The notes under the pieces: generated by a model
Seen by the model: the letters and a program-made list of their open reading frames with translations, nothing else
Told to the model about the DNA's origin: nothing
Databases searched by the model: none
NCBI GenBank assembly: GCA_017617315.1
Contig: JAFZWM010000042.1
Coordinates: 62,001-126,000 of the forward strand
Direction: 5' to 3'
Length of the DNA: 64,000 nucleotides
Origin: Bacteroidaceae bacterium
GTDB taxonomy: Bacteria > Bacteroidota > Bacteroidia > Bacteroidales > Bacteroidaceae
Part shown: piece after piece, positions 10,042 to 17,886 of the stretch
Position numbering within the stretch: the first letter of the stretch is position 1
How the letters are laid out: each line of letters opens with the position of its first letter
Position numbers and translations under genes: made by a program

Positions 10042-11127
10042 TTACTTACAGCATTTTTTATAAGTCTTATCCAGCCAGATGTTGAAGCTTGTCCATATTA
10101 TAATATCAAGAATTACTATAAACGTAAAATTCAAGATATTTTTCAGCAGCATGTTAATCAGCATGAAGAACAACATCAACCCGATAATAGTAAACAGAGT
10201 CTTATGCTGCGAATAGCCTATTCGCAAAATCTTATGATGGATGTGGCTCTTGTCGGCACCGAAAAGCGGTTTGTGCTTGCGCATACGATACAGAATGACA
10301 CGAACCACGTCAAACACAGGAATCAGCAGCAACGAGAACGAAACCAGCAAGGCGTCTGAACGATAAGGCATAATGTCCTCGTTGTTCATGGCATACTTAA
10401 CAGCCAAGAAACTGAGCAGATAGCCAAGAGTCAGACTGCCTGTATCGCCCATAAACGTCTTCGTCTGCTTCTCCGCACTACCGTAAATGTTGAAATACAT
10501 AAACACACACACACTTGCAACGGCAGCAAGCGCAAAGACGGTGTAAATGTGTATCTGCTGCATATAAAACAGAAAGGCAAAGCCAAGCAGAGCCATTACC
10601 GACAGGCCTGACGACAATCCGTCGATGCCGTCAATCAAATTCATAGCATTTATTATGAATAGCGTGCAGAACACGGTTATGATGTAACCAACATAAAACG
10701 GAATCTCATAAACGCCGAACAGTCCGTACAAATTGTTTACATATATGTTGCTCAGCGGAAAAGCCAATGCGGTAACAATCTGCACAATAAACTTCACATT
10801 AGCGCCAAGTCCAAGCAAATCGTCAAAGACACCAACCAAGTATATAATAAATACTCCGGAAACAAAAATGAATGTCCAAGAACTCAATTCTACCACACCC
10901 TCGCTAAAAATCTTAAACATAAGCACCACCGACATCGATATCAGCATTGCCGGTAAAAAAAGAACTCCTCCCAAACGCGGCACCAGAATCTTGTGCACCT
11001 TACGTTCGTTTGGAACGTCGTACAAACGTCTTTTGTAACAAATCTTCAACAGTAAAGGCATTGTTAGCCATGTGAAGGCAAAAGACACGACAGTGGCTAA
11101 AATAACATAAAAATAATTACTCATCAA
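10042..11127 (-). CDS. WecA/MraY-family undecaprenyl-phosphate phosphosugar transferase
   Basis: The 361-residue protein has about ten membrane helices and all family landmarks: DVPNERKVHK and VPRLGG near residues 37-52, the catalytic-loop sequence NLIDGIDGLSSG near residues 165-176, FMGDTGSLTLG near 225-235, and the HIHH loop near 293. Such enzymes transfer a HexNAc-1-phosphate from a UDP-sugar to undecaprenyl phosphate and start repeat-unit synthesis. The gene lies 11 bases downstream of the complete SLBB export gene and is probably cotranscribed with it. It likely supplies the first step for one or both polysaccharide loci in the window, although the exact sugar is not known. Confidence 0.9.
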   Translation of the reverse strand: MMSNYFYVILATVVSFAFTWLTMPLLLKICYKRRLYDVPNERKVHKILVPRLGGVLFLPAMLISMSVVLMFKIFSEGVVELSSWTFIFVSGVFIIYLVGVFDDLLGLGANVKFIVQIVTALAFPLSNIYVNNLYGLFGVYEIPFYVGYIITVFCTLFIINAMNLIDGIDGLSSGLSVMALLGFAFLFYMQQIHIYTVFALAAVASVCVFMYFNIYGSAEKQTKTFMGDTGSLTLGYLLSFLAVKYAMNNEDIMPYRSDALLVSFSLLLIPVFDVVRVILYRMRKHKPLFGADKSHIHHKILRIGYSQHKTLFTIIGLMLFFMLINMLLKNILNFTFIVILDIIIWTSFNIWLDKTYKKCCK

Positions 11128-11138
11128 TATTTTTTCTT

Positions 11139-13685
11139 TTAGTGCACCAAATTAGCAATAGTCGCTATCATTGTGGCAATAGAGGCCGTTGATGTTCCTA
11201 TTGTCAGAATCTCAGAGATGGTCATCTTCTTCGAAGCCATCTTCTGCGGCACGATTATCTCGCAGCCAGGGTTTATGTACTTGCGTCCGCTGCCCTTTAT
11301 GCGGTAAACCATGCCGTTCATGTTGATTACATAAACTCTGTTCTTCTTTGCCTTCTGGCTGAAGCCTCCGGCCTGATCTATATAATCCGTAAGTTTCTGC
11401 TTGCTGTTGTATGCCACGGTTGTAGAGAACATCACCTCGCCATTTACCTTAACGGTATTTGTAAATGTCGGGATGATTAGTCTGTCGCCCTCGCGCAGCA
11501 CTATGTCGTTCTCGCCGCCCGGATTGGCAAGAGCCTTGTCCAGTTCAATGCCCACATAGTAAGTCGTGCCCACGTCGAGCGTCTTTGCCACAGATACGGA
11601 GTCCTTGTCGTTCTCCTTGGCAGCAGCCTTTATCATCGTCTCCACGCGAAGCTTCTCCTCGGCAGTCATCTCACGTTCAAGGCGTGCGCCCTTTATGTAA
11701 GCCTCCTTTGTCAGACCGCCTGCACTCTGCACAAGCTCGCTCAGTCTCTGGCTCTTGCGTGCAAGCGTGTATGTTCCGGCAAAGAGCACCTCGCCCTCTA
11801 CCGACACGTTTTTCTGCTCGTAGTAGCCCGGACTTCTTCTCACATAAACCTCGTCGAACGGTTCGAGGGTGAACGACGGCTCTCCCTCAACAACAAAGCC
11901 TTCTTTCAGAGAGAAGCTGAATGTCTGAGCCATGAAGTCCTCTGAGTCTGTTGCCTGCTGATTCTTTATTCGGCGAGCCACATCAACCTTTACAGTAGAT
12001 GCCGCCTCCTTCAGTCCGCCAGCCTGAAGGATGAAGTCCTCGAGCGTTTCGTTAGCCGCATATTCATAGATGCCGGGATAACGCACCTCTCCCTTGATGG
12101 TGAGAATCTGCTCGCCCTGCATGTCTTTCTTGCTTGGTATGAAGAGCACGTCTTCCTTTCGCAGCGGAATATCTGGCACTCTGCCGTGCAGAAGTCCTGC
12201 AACATCTATCGAGAGCACCTCGAGAGTCATATCCGAACGGCGGCGGTGCATCACTGCATGGTCCAGGAAGGCATCTTCCTTAGGACCGCCAGCGCGCTCA
12301 ATCAGTTCCTTGACGGTCTTTATGTTTCCGTCGCTCTGATACATTCCGGGACGGAATACCGCGCCTTTTATCTCAACCTTGTTGGCAAAACGAGGAATCA
12401 CCGAGTCTACGGTTATCGAATCTTCGTCGGATACCTGGAACTTACCAAGTTCAAACTCCTCTACATTAAATATCTGATATTCAAGTCCGTTCTTTCTCAG
12501 CACCCTGACGCTCTGCTTGTAGGCGTCGCCTGTGAATCCGCCGGCATATTTAAGTGCCGTGCCCACGCTCTCGTTCTTCTTCATCTCGTAGAACATAGGG
12601 CGTTTAACCTTTCCAGCCACATTTACAAGACAATCGTACGCTCCTACCACAATCACATCGTTGTCGGCAAGTCGCACGTTTCCAGTGAGTTTGCCGTTAA
12701 GGATATAGTCGTAGACATCTACCGTGCTTACCAGCTTGCTGTTGCGATACACCTTGATGTCGCGCATCGTACCAATCTCGTTCACTCCGCCAGCCATGTA
12801 AAGGGCATGGAAAACAGATGCGAAGGCCGAAATTGTATATGTTCCGGGCGTAACGACCTCGCCCATTATGTTTACCGTTATTGTCTTTGTGTCGCCCACC
12901 GTAAGGCGGACCTGCGAATTAACGTAGCTCGAACCGACCTTGCGCTTCAAATAGGCGTTTGCCTGAGCCACCGTCATTCCGCCGATGCTCACAGGGCCAA
13001 TCTCGTCGATGACTATTGTGCCGTCGGGCGAAATAGTCGACTCTATTGTCTTTTGTGATGCGCCCCACACATCGATGAACACCTGGTCGCCCGGGCCGAG
13101 CTTGTAGTTCGACGGAGTGGCGATGTTCATATTAGGTTCGAACGACAGGTTCTTGTTGTTGAAGATATTGCGTCCGAAAATCTCGCGCTTTGGCTTTTTC
13201 TTCTTGTCGAAGAAGAAGTCGAACTCCTCGTCGAGCGAGTCGGGCATGATGAAGTCGAGTTCGCGGCGCATGTTCTTCAGTTTAATGCGCTTCTGCTTTT
13301 CTGTCAGTTCCTCGTCCTTATCCTTGTCCTCGTCGAATGTCTTCTTTCTGAAGTTGTCTTCATTCTTATCCTTGTCGTCCTTCTTCTTGTTGCGCATGCG
13401 CGAAGCCGACTTCTGCTTTTCGTCGTCTATTCCCGATATGTTCTTTGCGCCCACCACATCGCCGCTTTTCTGTTTGTTGTACTTAGCCTTTATGCGGCGA
13501 ATCTGCTCGATGGTTACGCCCTTCTGCATAAGCTGGATTACAATCTGCGACTGTGATGTTCCTTTGTTCTGCTCTTTCAGAATATACTCAATAACCTTGT
13601 CGTCGGACATAGACTGTGCCACGACAGGTGTTGCGCCCATAGCTAGCAGAACAATGATTATTATAAGTTTTATATATTGTTTCAT
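11139..13685 (-). CDS. SLBB-domain polysaccharide export protein (Wza-like), full length
   Basis: 848 residues with a signal peptide (about 1-23, ending VVAQ), a lysine/aspartate/glutamate-rich low-complexity stretch at about 70-165, a Poly_export domain starting at PSNYKLGPGDQVFIDVWGA near 192, and then about six SLBB-like repeats with recurrent GEV and AGG turns. The C-terminus is hydrophobic (about 822-845). The family forms the periplasmic/outer-membrane conduit for polysaccharide secretion. Much of it is duplicated by the partial gene at 1-1614. The charged insert is longer than in enterobacterial Wza. A TACCTTTGC promoter element lies 54 bases before the ATG. Confidence 0.93.
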   Translation of the reverse strand: MKQYIKLIIIIVLLAMGATPVVAQSMSDDKVIEYILKEQNKGTSQSQIVIQLMQKGVTIEQIRRIKAKYNKQKSGDVVGAKNISGIDDEKQKSASRMRNKKKDDKDKNEDNFRKKTFDEDKDKDEELTEKQKRIKLKNMRRELDFIMPDSLDEEFDFFFDKKKKPKREIFGRNIFNNKNLSFEPNMNIATPSNYKLGPGDQVFIDVWGASQKTIESTISPDGTIVIDEIGPVSIGGMTVAQANAYLKRKVGSSYVNSQVRLTVGDTKTITVNIMGEVVTPGTYTISAFASVFHALYMAGGVNEIGTMRDIKVYRNSKLVSTVDVYDYILNGKLTGNVRLADNDVIVVGAYDCLVNVAGKVKRPMFYEMKKNESVGTALKYAGGFTGDAYKQSVRVLRKNGLEYQIFNVEEFELGKFQVSDEDSITVDSVIPRFANKVEIKGAVFRPGMYQSDGNIKTVKELIERAGGPKEDAFLDHAVMHRRRSDMTLEVLSIDVAGLLHGRVPDIPLRKEDVLFIPSKKDMQGEQILTIKGEVRYPGIYEYAANETLEDFILQAGGLKEAASTVKVDVARRIKNQQATDSEDFMAQTFSFSLKEGFVVEGEPSFTLEPFDEVYVRRSPGYYEQKNVSVEGEVLFAGTYTLARKSQRLSELVQSAGGLTKEAYIKGARLEREMTAEEKLRVETMIKAAAKENDKDSVSVAKTLDVGTTYYVGIELDKALANPGGENDIVLREGDRLIIPTFTNTVKVNGEVMFSTTVAYNSKQKLTDYIDQAGGFSQKAKKNRVYVINMNGMVYRIKGSGRKYINPGCEIIVPQKMASKKMTISEILTIGTSTASIATMIATIANLVH

Positions 13686-13738
13686 TTATAAATCAGGCTT
13701 GCCATTATATAGTATAACTACATGCAGGCATAATTATT

Positions 13739-13747
13739 GCAAAGGTA
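13739..13747 (-). promoter_or_regulatory. Promoter -7 element of the export-protein/WecA operon
   Basis: On the minus strand these bases read TACCTTTGC, a full match to the Bacteroidetes -7 pattern TAnnTTTGC. A start about 7 bases downstream would leave a leader of roughly 50 bases before the ATG at 13685. A clear TTTG box at the expected upstream distance is not seen, so the strength is uncertain. Confidence 0.55.
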
Positions 13748-13766
13748 CATATTTTTTCTGAAATAG

Positions 13767-13798
13767 TTTGGCGCACCGATATTTTTTTATACTTTTGC
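13767..13798 (+). promoter_or_regulatory. Promoter of the tmRNA gene
   Basis: TTTG at 13767-13770 and TACTTTTGC at 13790-13798 are separated by 19 bases, a complete Bacteroidetes-type promoter. The tmRNA 5' end is about 23 bases further on. Confidence 0.8.
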
Positions 13799-13821
13799 AG
13801 TTCATAACTTACAAAATCCAC

Positions 13822-14219
13822 GGGGTTGACCGGTTTTGACAGCGGGTTGAGGTGGTATGTAAGCATGCAGTGCTCCGCTGGTCGGCACTTTAATCTCGGC
13901 TTTCAAACTTTTATCTGGCGAGAATAACTACGCTCTTGCTGCTTAAACCGAAGCACAGTAGGTTAGCTTAATCTCGGCACAAGGTGCTGAGACAAGACAT
14001 CACTCAGAAGCTCTTGCTCCGAAACATTCTGGTTAAGTGGTGCAGTCAAGTCGGGGATAGTTGGGTGTGGCCTCGCGCATCCGATGAGATTTTAGAGGAT
14101 AAGGCGCATGTTGGTGGTCTGGGTCTTGCATGCGCACGAAAACCGAAGGCCAGAATAAGCATGTAGAAAGCATATTAGTTCCCTGTTTGGACGAGGGTTC
14201 GAATCCCTCCAGCTCCACC
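13822..14219 (+). ncRNA. ssrA: tmRNA (trans-translation RNA)
   Basis: The 5' end GGGGTTG (13822-13828) pairs with CAGCTCC (14210-14216) to form the tRNA-like acceptor stem, and a T-arm with GGTTCGAATCC lies just before the 3' end. Between them, near 13917, is a short tag reading frame ending in the classical YALAA. The RNA rescues stalled ribosomes together with SmpB. Only part of the terminal CCA is encoded (A-CC then C), so the end may be completed after transcription. It has its own promoter and a terminator at 14235. Confidence 0.95.
13917..13946 (+). other. tmRNA proteolysis-tag reading frame
   Basis: The codons at 13917-13943 translate to GENNYALAA and are followed by TAA. The tag ends in the LAA degradation signal recognised by ClpXP-type proteases. 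The resume codon is inferred to be the GGC at 13917. Confidence 0.9.
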
Positions 14220-14234
14220 CCACTAAGGAACAAG

Positions 14235-14272
14235 AATCGCAACTTTCAGCCTGAAGGTTGCGATTTTTTTTT
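14235..14272 (+). terminator. Intrinsic terminator of tmRNA
   Basis: Arms 14235-14246 and 14254-14265 (AATCGCAAC paired with GTTGCGATT plus extra A-T pairs) enclose a short loop and are followed by a run of nine T. It lies 16 bases after the tmRNA end. Confidence 0.88.
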
Positions 14273-14275
14273 GAA

Positions 14276-14354
14276 TTGAAAGTTGAAAAACAATTTAGAA
14301 TTGACAATGGACAGTTGACAATTCACAATTCAAAATTGATAATTCATAATTGCT
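14276..14354. repeat. AT-rich AATTGACAAT-type repeat cluster, copy 1
   Basis: A patch of imperfect short units based on AATTGACAAT, AATTCACAAT and AATTCATAAT. The first 33 bases (14276-14308) are identical to 16052-16084 downstream of the Fic gene. It stands before an 11-bp tandem array, as does the other copy. It has no coding potential. Confidence 0.7.
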
Positions 14355-14417
14355 AATGGCTCATAAAGGACAATTACTATACTGATTATTCATTTTGTAA
14401 ATATAAAATGGCGGGTA

Positions 14418-14626
14418 GGTACGTCCAAGGTATATCCAAGGTATATGTAAGGTATATGCAAGCTATATGTAAGCTATATGCAAGCTATATGTAAGCTATA
14501 TGTAAGCTATATGTTATGTATATGTTATGTATATGTTGGGTATATGTAAGCTATATGTTGGATATATGTTATGTATATGTTGGGTATATGTTGGGTATAT
14601 GTTTGATATATGTTTGATATATTCTG
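14418..14626. repeat. 11-bp tandem repeat array, about 19 diverged copies
   Basis: Nineteen successive 11-base units, beginning GGTACGTCCAA and GGTATATCCAA and drifting to GCTATATGTAA and TGTATATGTTG. The first unit is almost the same as the unit of the second array at 16227 (GGTACGTTCAA). The period equals about one turn of DNA. ORFs called across it are low-complexity and not credible. Confidence 0.9.
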
Positions 14627-14987
14627 TTAAGCCGACATTTCCCCTTGCGTATTTCACATTGTCCCGCCGAATTTATCGCTCGAACTCCGTTCGTTTGCTA
14701 CCTAAGTGACCATAGGTCAAGCGGCAAATTCGGCAGAACTATGGATGCAGACAGAACAAAAGAAAACCCGAACGAAACCCGAACTCATCCCGAAGGATTA
14801 TTCCAATTCACTTTACAATGTGGGGGAATTCTTTGTAGCCAAGAACTCCGCAGAAGGTGTTTTGTCCTTGAATCTTAGCGGAGATACTTTGACTGATGGC
14901 GGCTATGCTTTCTGCGACATTTCATGAAACACTAACTTACGCTGGAAAAAACAGCGTCTGTTATTCCCTGACTGGCATAATTTTTCT
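14627..14987. other. Intergenic stretch with no confident gene
   Basis: A 361-base stretch between the first repeat array and the Fic promoter. A short inverted repeat (GCCGAATTT near 14663 and AAATTCGGC near 14723) and a small hairpin (ACGCTG at 14939 with CAGCGT at 14952) are visible. A 73-codon plus-strand ORF at 14706-14927 has unconvincing composition and no promoter; it could be a gene remnant, but no family is recognised. Confidence 0.4.
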
Positions 14988-14996
14988 TAAATTTGC
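14988..14996 (+). promoter_or_regulatory. Probable promoter -7 element for the Fic gene
   Basis: TAAATTTGC matches the Bacteroidetes -7 consensus and lies 82 bases before the Fic start codon. No clear TTTG box is present 19-20 bases upstream, so this is a moderate call. Confidence 0.5.
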
Positions 14997-15078
14997 ACAC
15001 ATATACGGTAAAAACAAAAACAATAAATAAACGGACCTCGACATAATGTTTATGTAATTTTTTTGTTTAAGTAAAAGT

Positions 15079-16062
15079 ATGAAACACTATATTTCGCCCC
15101 AACTTCTGCAAACGGCAGAAGATTTGCGTGATAGAATAATAGCCATGCGTCCGTTTCCCGAAGAAACACTAAAGTCGCTCAGAGAATACTATCGCATTGG
15201 TCTTACTTATTCGAGCAATGCCCTTGAAGGCAACAGCCTTACAGAGTCAGAGACAAAGGTTGTGATAGAAGACGGCTTAACCATCGAGGGTAAGCCCTTG
15301 CGCGATGTGTATGAGGCAGTTGGACATGCGCACGCATACGACTATATTCATACTCTTATGATAAACAAGCCCTTGCAAGAGTCTGATATATTAGAGTTGC
15401 ACCGCTTGTTCTATGAGAAGATAGACAGTGAAAAGGCTGGGCATTATCGAAATGTTCCGGTGTTTATAAGCGGCAGCAAATATGCCGTTTCGCCTCCTCA
15501 GAGGATAGAGGACGACATGAAGAAGTTTGTAAGGTGGTTTAACCATAACGAACACAAACTGCCAACTCCAGAGTTTGCAGCCTTGGCACATCAGAAATTC
15601 GTGTTTATACATCCGTTTATCGACGGAAACGGACGTGTAGCGCGTCTGATACTAAACCTTGCGCTTATCCGCAGCGAGTACACCATAGCAATCATTCCTG
15701 CCATGTTGCGTCACGAGTATGTGCAGACGCTCGAAATGTCGCACAAAACACCCGGCGTGTTTGTTGATTTTATAGCCAACAGAATAGTTGCAACACAGAT
15801 GGATTTGCTCCGATTGCTTAACGATGGCGGTGTAAATGGCGGTATAAGTGGCGGTGTAAGTGGCGGTGTAAATTTGGAAGAAAAAATACTCAACTTAATA
15901 GCAAAAAAGCCCGGAATTAATGCGCCTGCCATTTCGGAGATGCTGCAAAAAAGCCTGAGAACCGTTCAGAGAAATCTGAAATCGCTCTCGGATGCCAGTA
16001 AAATAGAATTCCGTGGCGCACCAAAAAATGGCGGATACTATGTTTTAAAAGTTGAAAGTTGA
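15079..16062 (+). CDS. Fic-family protein (probable AMPylase) with C-terminal winged helix
   Basis: A 327-residue protein. The Fic active-site motif HPFIDGNGR lies at residues 178-186 with the catalytic histidine at 178. An N-terminal inhibitory-helix motif of the (S/T)xxxE(G/N) type is seen at 46-51 (SNALEG), which suggests a self-inhibited class II Fic enzyme. Residues 250-265 are a linker of four GGxx units, then a winged-helix-like domain (about 268-325, ISEMLQKSLRTVQRNLKSL). Fic enzymes usually transfer AMP from ATP to hydroxyl groups on proteins; the target is unknown, and the winged helix hints at autoregulation or a DNA-linked role. The stop codon lies inside the repeat element that follows. 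Confidence 0.92.
   Translation: MKHYISPQLLQTAEDLRDRIIAMRPFPEETLKSLREYYRIGLTYSSNALEGNSLTESETKVVIEDGLTIEGKPLRDVYEAVGHAHAYDYIHTLMINKPLQESDILELHRLFYEKIDSEKAGHYRNVPVFISGSKYAVSPPQRIEDDMKKFVRWFNHNEHKLPTPEFAALAHQKFVFIHPFIDGNGRVARLILNLALIRSEYTIAIIPAMLRHEYVQTLEMSHKTPGVFVDFIANRIVATQMDLLRLLNDGGVNGGISGGVSGGVNLEEKILNLIAKKPGINAPAISEMLQKSLRTVQRNLKSLSDASKIEFRGAPKNGGYYVLKVES
15826..15873 (+). repeat. 12-bp in-frame coding repeat (GGxx linker of the Fic protein)
   Basis: Four tandem 12-base units encode GGVN, GGIS, GGVS and GGVN between the Fic domain and the winged helix. Copy-number change here would alter linker length in steps of four residues without breaking the frame. Confidence 0.85.
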
Positions 16063-16226
16063 AAAACAATTTAGAATTGACAATTCAGAATTGACAATGG
16101 ACAATTCAGAATTGACAATGGACAATTGACAATTGACAATTCATGATTGAGAATTCATGATTGAGAATTCAAAATTGTAGAAAAAGCTAACTTTTTTGCC
16201 TTTTGGTAAATACAAAATAGCGTCAA

Positions 16227-16325
16227 GGTACGTTCAAGGTACGTTCAAGGTACGTTCAAGGTACGTTCAAGGTACGTTCAAGGTACGTTCAAGGTACGTT
16301 CAAGGTACGTTCAAGGTACGTTCAA
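16227..16325. repeat. 11-bp tandem repeat array, nine perfect copies
   Basis: Nine identical units of GGTACGTTCAA, directly followed by a long hairpin. The lead-in TAAATACAAAATAGCG is nearly the same as the lead-in of the array at 14418 (TAAATATAAAATGGCG), so the two arrays share an origin. The perfect identity of units suggests recent expansion. Confidence 0.93.
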
Positions 16326-16353
16326 ATGCAGAAAAATTTCTGCATTTGAACGT
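16318..16353. other. Long hairpin at the end of the 11-bp array
   Basis: A perfect 17-bp inverted repeat (arms 16318-16334 and 16337-16353) with a two-base centre. Its left arm starts inside the last array unit. There is no T-run, so it is not a typical terminator; a cruciform or protein-binding role is possible but unproven. Confidence 0.7.
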
Positions 16354-16489
16354 GTAAATACAACTGTGTCAAGGCTCAAAATCTTATATCTCCTCCCCTC
16401 TGATGTAAGGCCGCCGCAAATCAGAACAAGCAACAAAAATTCTTAATTTTCAACTTTCAATTTTCAATTACCAACGTCCCCACCCCAAC

Positions 16490-16526
16490 AAAAAAAAGAT
16501 GCCGTCCCAAACGGGAGCGGCATCTT
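16490..16526 (-). terminator. Intrinsic terminator of the pyridoxal kinase gene
   Basis: On the minus strand AAGATGCCG pairs with CGGCATCTT around a GC-rich inner stem, followed by a run of T. It is 27 bases after the stop at 16553. Confidence 0.85.
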
Positions 16527-16552
16527 CCTCATCATGTGATATTTTTACAAAA

Positions 16553-17380
16553 TTACGAAAGTCTGTTAATGAGGTAAGGCAGAGCCTTCTCAAACTTAAC
16601 GCCATACCAATGGTCGGCATCAGGCAATGTCTGGCGGATTGACTCGCAAACAAAGTCGGCTGCTATTGATGCGGCCTCGATTATAGACTTGCCGCGCATC
16701 AGAGCACCTGCGAAAGATGATGAATACACATCGCCTGTTCCGTGCATAGCCACGTCAAGATGCTCAGTAAAGTAATAGTCGAACTTAGAGCCGTCGTAGC
16801 AAGCCACGCCCAGCTTGCCCTTCTCCAAGCTAACGCCTGTAAGCACAACATTCTTTGCGCCAAGAGCATACAAGTCCTTCAGAACCTTCTCAACATATTC
16901 CTTTGTGTAGATTCCAGCCTGATAAGGGATGCCAAGAAGCAAGGCAGCCTCGGTCATGTTTGGCAGAATGATGTCTGCGCCGTTTACCAACTTGCGCATC
17001 TCCATTGGAAAATCGTCGTCGAATCCGGCGTAGAGTTTGCCGTTGTCGCCCATCACAGGGTCAACAATTCTGAGCGCGCCCGGACGAGCCACCTGATTCA
17101 TGATGTCGAGGATGTGAGGAATCTGAGCCTTTGACACATAGCCAGTATAGAAGGCGTCAAAATCAACATTCTCCTTCTTCCATCTGTCAAGAATGTTTGG
17201 CATTTCGTCGGTAAGGTCGCGGAATGTCCATGCCGAGAAACCAGCTGTATGGTTTGAAAGAACAGAGCTTGGCAATATTGCAGTCTCAATTCCACATGCC
17301 GAGATTACAGGCAGAGCCACGGTGAGCGAACATTGTCCCACACACGAAATATCCTGAATTGTAAGAAGTCTTTTATCCAT
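16553..17380 (-). CDS. pdxY: Pyridoxal/pyridoxamine kinase
   Basis: 275 residues from the ATG at 17380. An upstream in-frame ATG at 17428 would add 16 residues (FCFCNLCSQN...) unlike the family, so the inner start (MDKRLLTIQDIS) is preferred. The ribokinase-like fold is shown by QDISCVGQCSLT near residues 8-19, DPVMGDNGKLY near 107-117 and the anion-hole motif GTGDVYSSSFAGAL near 214-227, whose aspartate is the catalytic base. It phosphorylates B6 vitamers in the cytosol for PLP salvage. It is monocistronic with its own terminator. Confidence 0.88.
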   Translation of the reverse strand: MDKRLLTIQDISCVGQCSLTVALPVISACGIETAILPSSVLSNHTAGFSAWTFRDLTDEMPNILDRWKKENVDFDAFYTGYVSKAQIPHILDIMNQVARPGALRIVDPVMGDNGKLYAGFDDDFPMEMRKLVNGADIILPNMTEAALLLGIPYQAGIYTKEYVEKVLKDLYALGAKNVVLTGVSLEKGKLGVACYDGSKFDYYFTEHLDVAMHGTGDVYSSSFAGALMRGKSIIEAASIAADFVCESIRQTLPDADHWYGVKFEKALPYLINRLS

Positions 17381-17642
17381 TTTATATGTTTTTAAATTCT
17401 GGCTGCAAAGATTACAAAAACAGAACACCTATTTTATTAAATATTCCTAAAAGGTAAAAATAATCTTACATTATAACAAAAACGCGACATGCAAAACGCA
17501 TTAAAACGGCATTTAAACGAGAGAAAAATCGGCAAAAAACGGCGTTTTTTGAAAAAAATGGTTAATTTTGTGGTTCACAAAAACATGATTTTTTAACGAA
17601 ACAGACATAAAAATTTAGATAACATACTGAAAATATTTAATC

Positions 17643-17814
17643 ATAGCGTTTGCTATTTAATCTGAAACGTTCGGAAACCTGGCAGTAGAAGAACTAATAC
17701 AAGACTAAATAAGCAAATGCCTGCGCGTATGGCGTGGGCATTTCTTATCTTGTATTAGTGGGTCATGCCAGGTACCTCGAACGTTGGATAAGAAATTGTC
17801 CCACGTTCTTTTTG
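17643..17814 (+). ncRNA. Rod-like structured RNA upstream of hsdM (6S-like RNA or leader)
   Basis: A nested set of inverted repeats forms one long rod: 17666-17673 with 17778-17785, 17678-17684 with 17766-17772, a 9/7-base central bubble, a perfect 11-bp helix 17694-17704 with 17748-17758, then 17710-17713 with 17744-17747 and 17715-17725 with 17733-17743. A closing stem, central bubble and apical hairpin recall 6S RNA, including the short Bacteroidetes type. A promoter-like TAGCGTTTGC at 17644-17653 would start transcription just before the first helix. A second hairpin (17779-17808) with five T shares bases with the closing stem. Identity as 6S or as an hsdM leader is not settled. Confidence 0.55.
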
Positions 17815-17886
17815 TATATAGAGGTATCCTGCATGGCTTTCGTTTCTTAGACATTGAATGGCATTCGTATTCATAAAACGTAACCA

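Larger units (their letters stand above)
16052..16460. repeat. Composite repeat element bounded by 14-bp inverted repeats
   Basis: The sequence TTGAAAGTTGAAAA at 16052-16065 recurs inverted at 16447-16460. Between them are AATTGACAAT-type units (to about 16180), a conserved lead-in to an 11-bp array, the array itself (16227-16325) and a strong hairpin (16318-16353). No ORF is present. The left end carries the stop codon of the Fic gene. The layout recalls a miniature, non-autonomous element, but no target-site duplication is evident. Confidence 0.55.

Noticed and set aside
12186-13058. 290-codon open frame opposite the SLBB export gene
   Set aside because: The minus-strand gene has a signal peptide and clear domains; the plus-strand frame has no recognisable family.
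14418-14626. Possible CRISPR array
   Set aside because: The units are 11 bases with no spacers, and there are no cas genes; it is a simple tandem array, as is 16227-16325.
14527-14927. Short ORFs of 60-77 codons across the repeat and following sequence
   Set aside because: They are low-complexity (MLGICKLYVGYM-like) or lack promoter and family resemblance.
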